From positions 1 through 7,869 of the forward strand of contig CAIVOB010000046.1 in the NCBI GenBank assembly GCA_903907475.1: 7,869 nt of DNA, written 5' to 3'. A program made the position numbers and the translations under genes. This DNA comes from Candidatus Omnitrophota bacterium (GTDB lineage Bacteria; Omnitrophota; Gorgyraeia; Gygaellales; Profunditerraquicolaceae). Positions 6,388 to 7,869 of this stretch are shown one piece after another (within the stretch, counting starts at the first letter, position 1; each line of letters begins with the position of its first letter). The notes beneath the pieces are model-generated. The model was not told the origin of the DNA, made no database searches, and saw only the letters and a list, made by a program, of their open reading frames with translations.

Positions 6388-6959
6388 AAAATCAAAAGAA
6401 ATCAGTTTGGCGCGATTGGCTGGAATCGATCGTTATTGCTTTTTTATTGGCGATGGTTATCCGCGCTTTTGTGGTGCAAGCTTTTAAAATTCCCACTGGT
6501 TCAATGCGCATGACTTTGATCGAAGGGGATTTAATTTTAGTGAATAAATTTATTTATGGAGCCAAGGTTCCTTTTACCAAGTTTTATTTACCTCAAGTAC
6601 GCGCGCCGAAAAGAGGTGATGTCGTAGTTTTTGTTTATCCGGAAGATAAAAAGAAAGATTTTATTAAACGTTTGGTGGGCCTCCCGGGAGAAACGGTAGA
6701 GATTAAGGGCGGTTCAATCTATATTAATGACCTTCCAGTTCCGGAGGGGATTTTTAATCAAATTTATTATTATAACCGGGGAGAATTCGGCGCCGAAGGC
6801 AAGAAGATTACTGTGCCTTTGGACAGTTATTTTGTTCTCGGTGATAATTCTTCCTCTTCCAAAGATAGCCGTTATTGGGGGTTTGTGCCGAAAGAAAATT
6901 TATTGGGCCAGGCTTTGGTAATTTATTGGCCGCCAAATCGGATGAGGCTAGTTAAATGA
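6384..6959 (+). CDS. lepB: Signal peptidase I
   Basis: Membrane-anchored S26 serine protease that removes signal peptides from secreted proteins on the outer face of the cytoplasmic membrane. It has 191 residues, like the compact single-anchor enzymes and shorter than E. coli LepB. One hydrophobic segment (about 15-34) follows a basic N-terminus. Box B is KIPTGSM with nucleophile S40. Box D, DFIKRLVGLPGE, carries the general base K95. Box E is GDNSSSSKDSRYWG (153-166). The catalytic Ser/Lys pair is therefore intact. Odd: the residues after S40 are MRMTL, where the family usually has MxPTL, so the conserved proline is Met43. The ATG overlaps the lepA TGA, with a GGAGG site behind it, and its own stop overlaps pgsA. 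Confidence 0.96.
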   Translation: MKNQKKSVWRDWLESIVIAFLLAMVIRAFVVQAFKIPTGSMRMTLIEGDLILVNKFIYGAKVPFTKFYLPQVRAPKRGDVVVFVYPEDKKKDFIKRLVGLPGETVEIKGGSIYINDLPVPEGIFNQIYYYNRGEFGAEGKKITVPLDSYFVLGDNSSSSKDSRYWGFVPKENLLGQALVIYWPPNRMRLVK

Positions 6960-7519
6960 ACATTGCCAATAAAATTTCTACTTTTAGAATTTTAAGCGTA
7001 CCTTTTTTTATTGCTGCTTTGGTTTATTATACTCCGGAAAGAGAATATTTGCGGTTAATCGCTTTAGGAATTTTTGTGCTCGGGGTTATCTCTGATTGGC
7101 TAGATGGATTCATTGCCCGCAAGGCGAAACTACAATCGAAAGCGGGGTTAATTCTGGATCCTTTAGGTGATAAACTGTTATTAATGAGCGCTTTTATATT
7201 TTTGGCGCCATTTAGTAATTTTGTTGTGAAATTTCCGCTTTGGGTTAGTTTTATTATTATTTCCCGTGATGTAATTATTATTATCGGAGCACTAGTTATT
7301 TACATGGTGAAACAAACTTTGGATGTTTATCCTACGAAATGGGGCAAGCTGACCACTTTATTTCAGATGCTTTCTGTGATTAGTGTTTTGGTGCAGTATA
7401 AAAACGCAGCAATAATCTGGAGTCTGGCGGTAATTTTTACGGTTATTTCCGGAGTTGATTATGTGAAGAGAGGGTTTGAAATTCTATATGCTTCTGACAC
7501 TCGTCGCTCTAATAGCTAG
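6956..7519 (+). CDS. pgsA: CDP-diacylglycerol--glycerol-3-phosphate 3-phosphatidyltransferase (phosphatidylglycerophosphate synthase)
   Basis: Integral membrane enzyme that joins CDP-diacylglycerol and glycerol 3-phosphate to give phosphatidylglycerophosphate, the precursor of phosphatidylglycerol. It has 187 residues, normal for the family. The complete CDP-alcohol phosphotransferase signature is present: D47, D50, G51, A54, R55, then G64, D68 and D72 with canonical spacing. The N-terminus NIANKISTFRI matches the family's usual opening, and WGKLTTLFQM (129-138) matches the later GKxKT..QM region of PgsA. About five to six hydrophobic segments are visible. Other CDP-alcohol transferases share the signature, but the N-terminus and GKLTT region favour PgsA. 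The ATG overlaps the lepB stop as ATGA, with GAGG (6944-6947) 8 nt upstream. The 3' end overlaps plsY by 32 nt. Confidence 0.92.
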   Translation: MNIANKISTFRILSVPFFIAALVYYTPEREYLRLIALGIFVLGVISDWLDGFIARKAKLQSKAGLILDPLGDKLLLMSAFIFLAPFSNFVVKFPLWVSFIIISRDVIIIIGALVIYMVKQTLDVYPTKWGKLTTLFQMLSVISVLVQYKNAAIIWSLAVIFTVISGVDYVKRGFEILYASDTRRSNS

Positions 7520-7869
7520 TTATTTATTGGGTTCAATTCCCACTGCCTATCTTTTTGGTAGGATACTTAAAGGAATCGATATCCGTCGCGTGGGCTCAGG
7601 TAACGTGGGGGCAACTAACGCCTTACGAATTTTAGGTAAAGGCCCGGGAATTCTGGTTTTATTTTTAGATATATTAAAAGGTTTTATTACGGTGGTAGTT
7701 TTGGGTAATTATTTTTCTCACGCTCCGGTTTTATTACAAGATCAAAACCTTCGTATTATCATGGGGTTATGCTGTATTTGTGGCCATAATTGGACGGTTT
7801 TTTTACAATTTAAGGGTGGAAAAGGGATCGCCACAACTTTTGGGGTTTTAATTGGTTTGGCTTTAAAAA
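7488..7869 (+). CDS. plsY: Glycerol-3-phosphate acyltransferase PlsY, 3'-truncated by the window edge
   Basis: Membrane enzyme that transfers an acyl group from acyl-phosphate (made by PlsX) to glycerol 3-phosphate, giving lysophosphatidic acid, the first phospholipid intermediate. 127 residues are visible before the sequence ends; the family is about 200. The N-terminus is a hydrophobic helix with YLLGSIPTAYLFGR (12-25). Motif 1 is RRVGSGNVGATNALR (33-47) and motif 2 is GHNWTVFLQFKGGKG (99-113), both matching the family's phosphate and glycerol-phosphate binding regions. Motif 3 lies beyond the window. The ATG sits 32 nt inside pgsA in another frame; the purine-rich GAGAGGG (7468-7474) is 13-14 nt upstream, somewhat far. 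A TTG at 7476 is in frame but too close to that site. Pairing with pgsA makes a small phospholipid-synthesis unit. Confidence 0.94.
   Translation, partial: MLLTLVALIASYLLGSIPTAYLFGRILKGIDIRRVGSGNVGATNALRILGKGPGILVLFLDILKGFITVVVLGNYFSHAPVLLQDQNLRIIMGLCCICGHNWTVFLQFKGGKGIATTFGVLIGLALK

Noticed and set aside
6727..6921. Second + strand open frame of 64 codons within lepB
   Set aside because: It is an out-of-frame reading of the box E region of signal peptidase, with no sensible start context.
7476..7478. TTG as an alternative start of plsY
   Set aside because: It lies only about 1 nt after the purine-rich GAGAGGG stretch, too close for ribosome binding; ATG 7488 fits the family N-terminus.
1..7869. 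Mobile elements, CRISPR arrays, tRNA or rRNA genes, riboswitches
   Set aside because: The window is filled end to end by housekeeping genes, with no spaced repeats, transposase frames, cloverleaf-like sequence or leader region long enough to hold a riboswitch.

Overview
This is a gene-dense stretch of bacterial chromosome. All nine genes lie on the + strand and essentially no intergenic DNA is left: the largest gap is 6 nt, and most neighbours abut or overlap by 4 to 32 nt. By eye the base composition is moderately AT-rich, with heavy use of TTA and of A/T-ending codons. The gene set is core housekeeping. No phage, IS, CRISPR, tRNA or rRNA signal was seen. The order pheA-hisC-aroF-tyrA-cmk-lepA-lepB-pgsA-plsY, with a ferredoxin-like-domain DAHP synthase and a fused chorismate mutase/prephenate dehydratase, would fit a Gram-negative-type or candidate-phylum lineage such as an Omnitrophota-like bacterium. 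That placement is a guess from layout and style, not a demonstrated assignment.

Positions 1-3936 form an aromatic amino-acid block. It holds the 3' part of a chorismate mutase/prephenate dehydratase P-protein (pheA, running in from the left edge), a HisC-family aminotransferase, a type I-beta DAHP synthase (aroF) and prephenate/arogenate dehydrogenase (tyrA). Together they cover entry into the shikimate pathway (AroF), chorismate to prephenate (mutase domain of PheA), prephenate to phenylpyruvate (PheA) or to hydroxyphenylpyruvate/tyrosine (TyrA), and a plausible final transamination (HisC). EPSP synthase (aroA), often found between tyrA and cmk, is not there.

Positions 3933-7869 form a nucleotide/translation/membrane block: cytidylate kinase (cmk), elongation factor 4 (lepA), signal peptidase I (lepB), phosphatidylglycerophosphate synthase (pgsA) and the start of glycerol-3-phosphate acyltransferase (plsY, running off the right edge). 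A thematic link, which is inference, is that Cmk feeds the CTP pool needed for CDP-diacylglycerol, the substrate of PgsA, while PlsY makes the first phospholipid intermediate and LepB serves the same membrane.

No undescribed system was found. The observation most worth a second look is in PheA: the usually conserved Ser-His-Pro-Gln segment of the dehydratase domain reads Ser-Ile-Leu-Tyr. Two homopolymer-length changes would restore Ser-His-Pro without altering the frame downstream. Smaller oddities are an NADP-like cofactor loop in TyrA, a non-canonical serine box in LepB and substitutions in the C-terminal domain of LepA.
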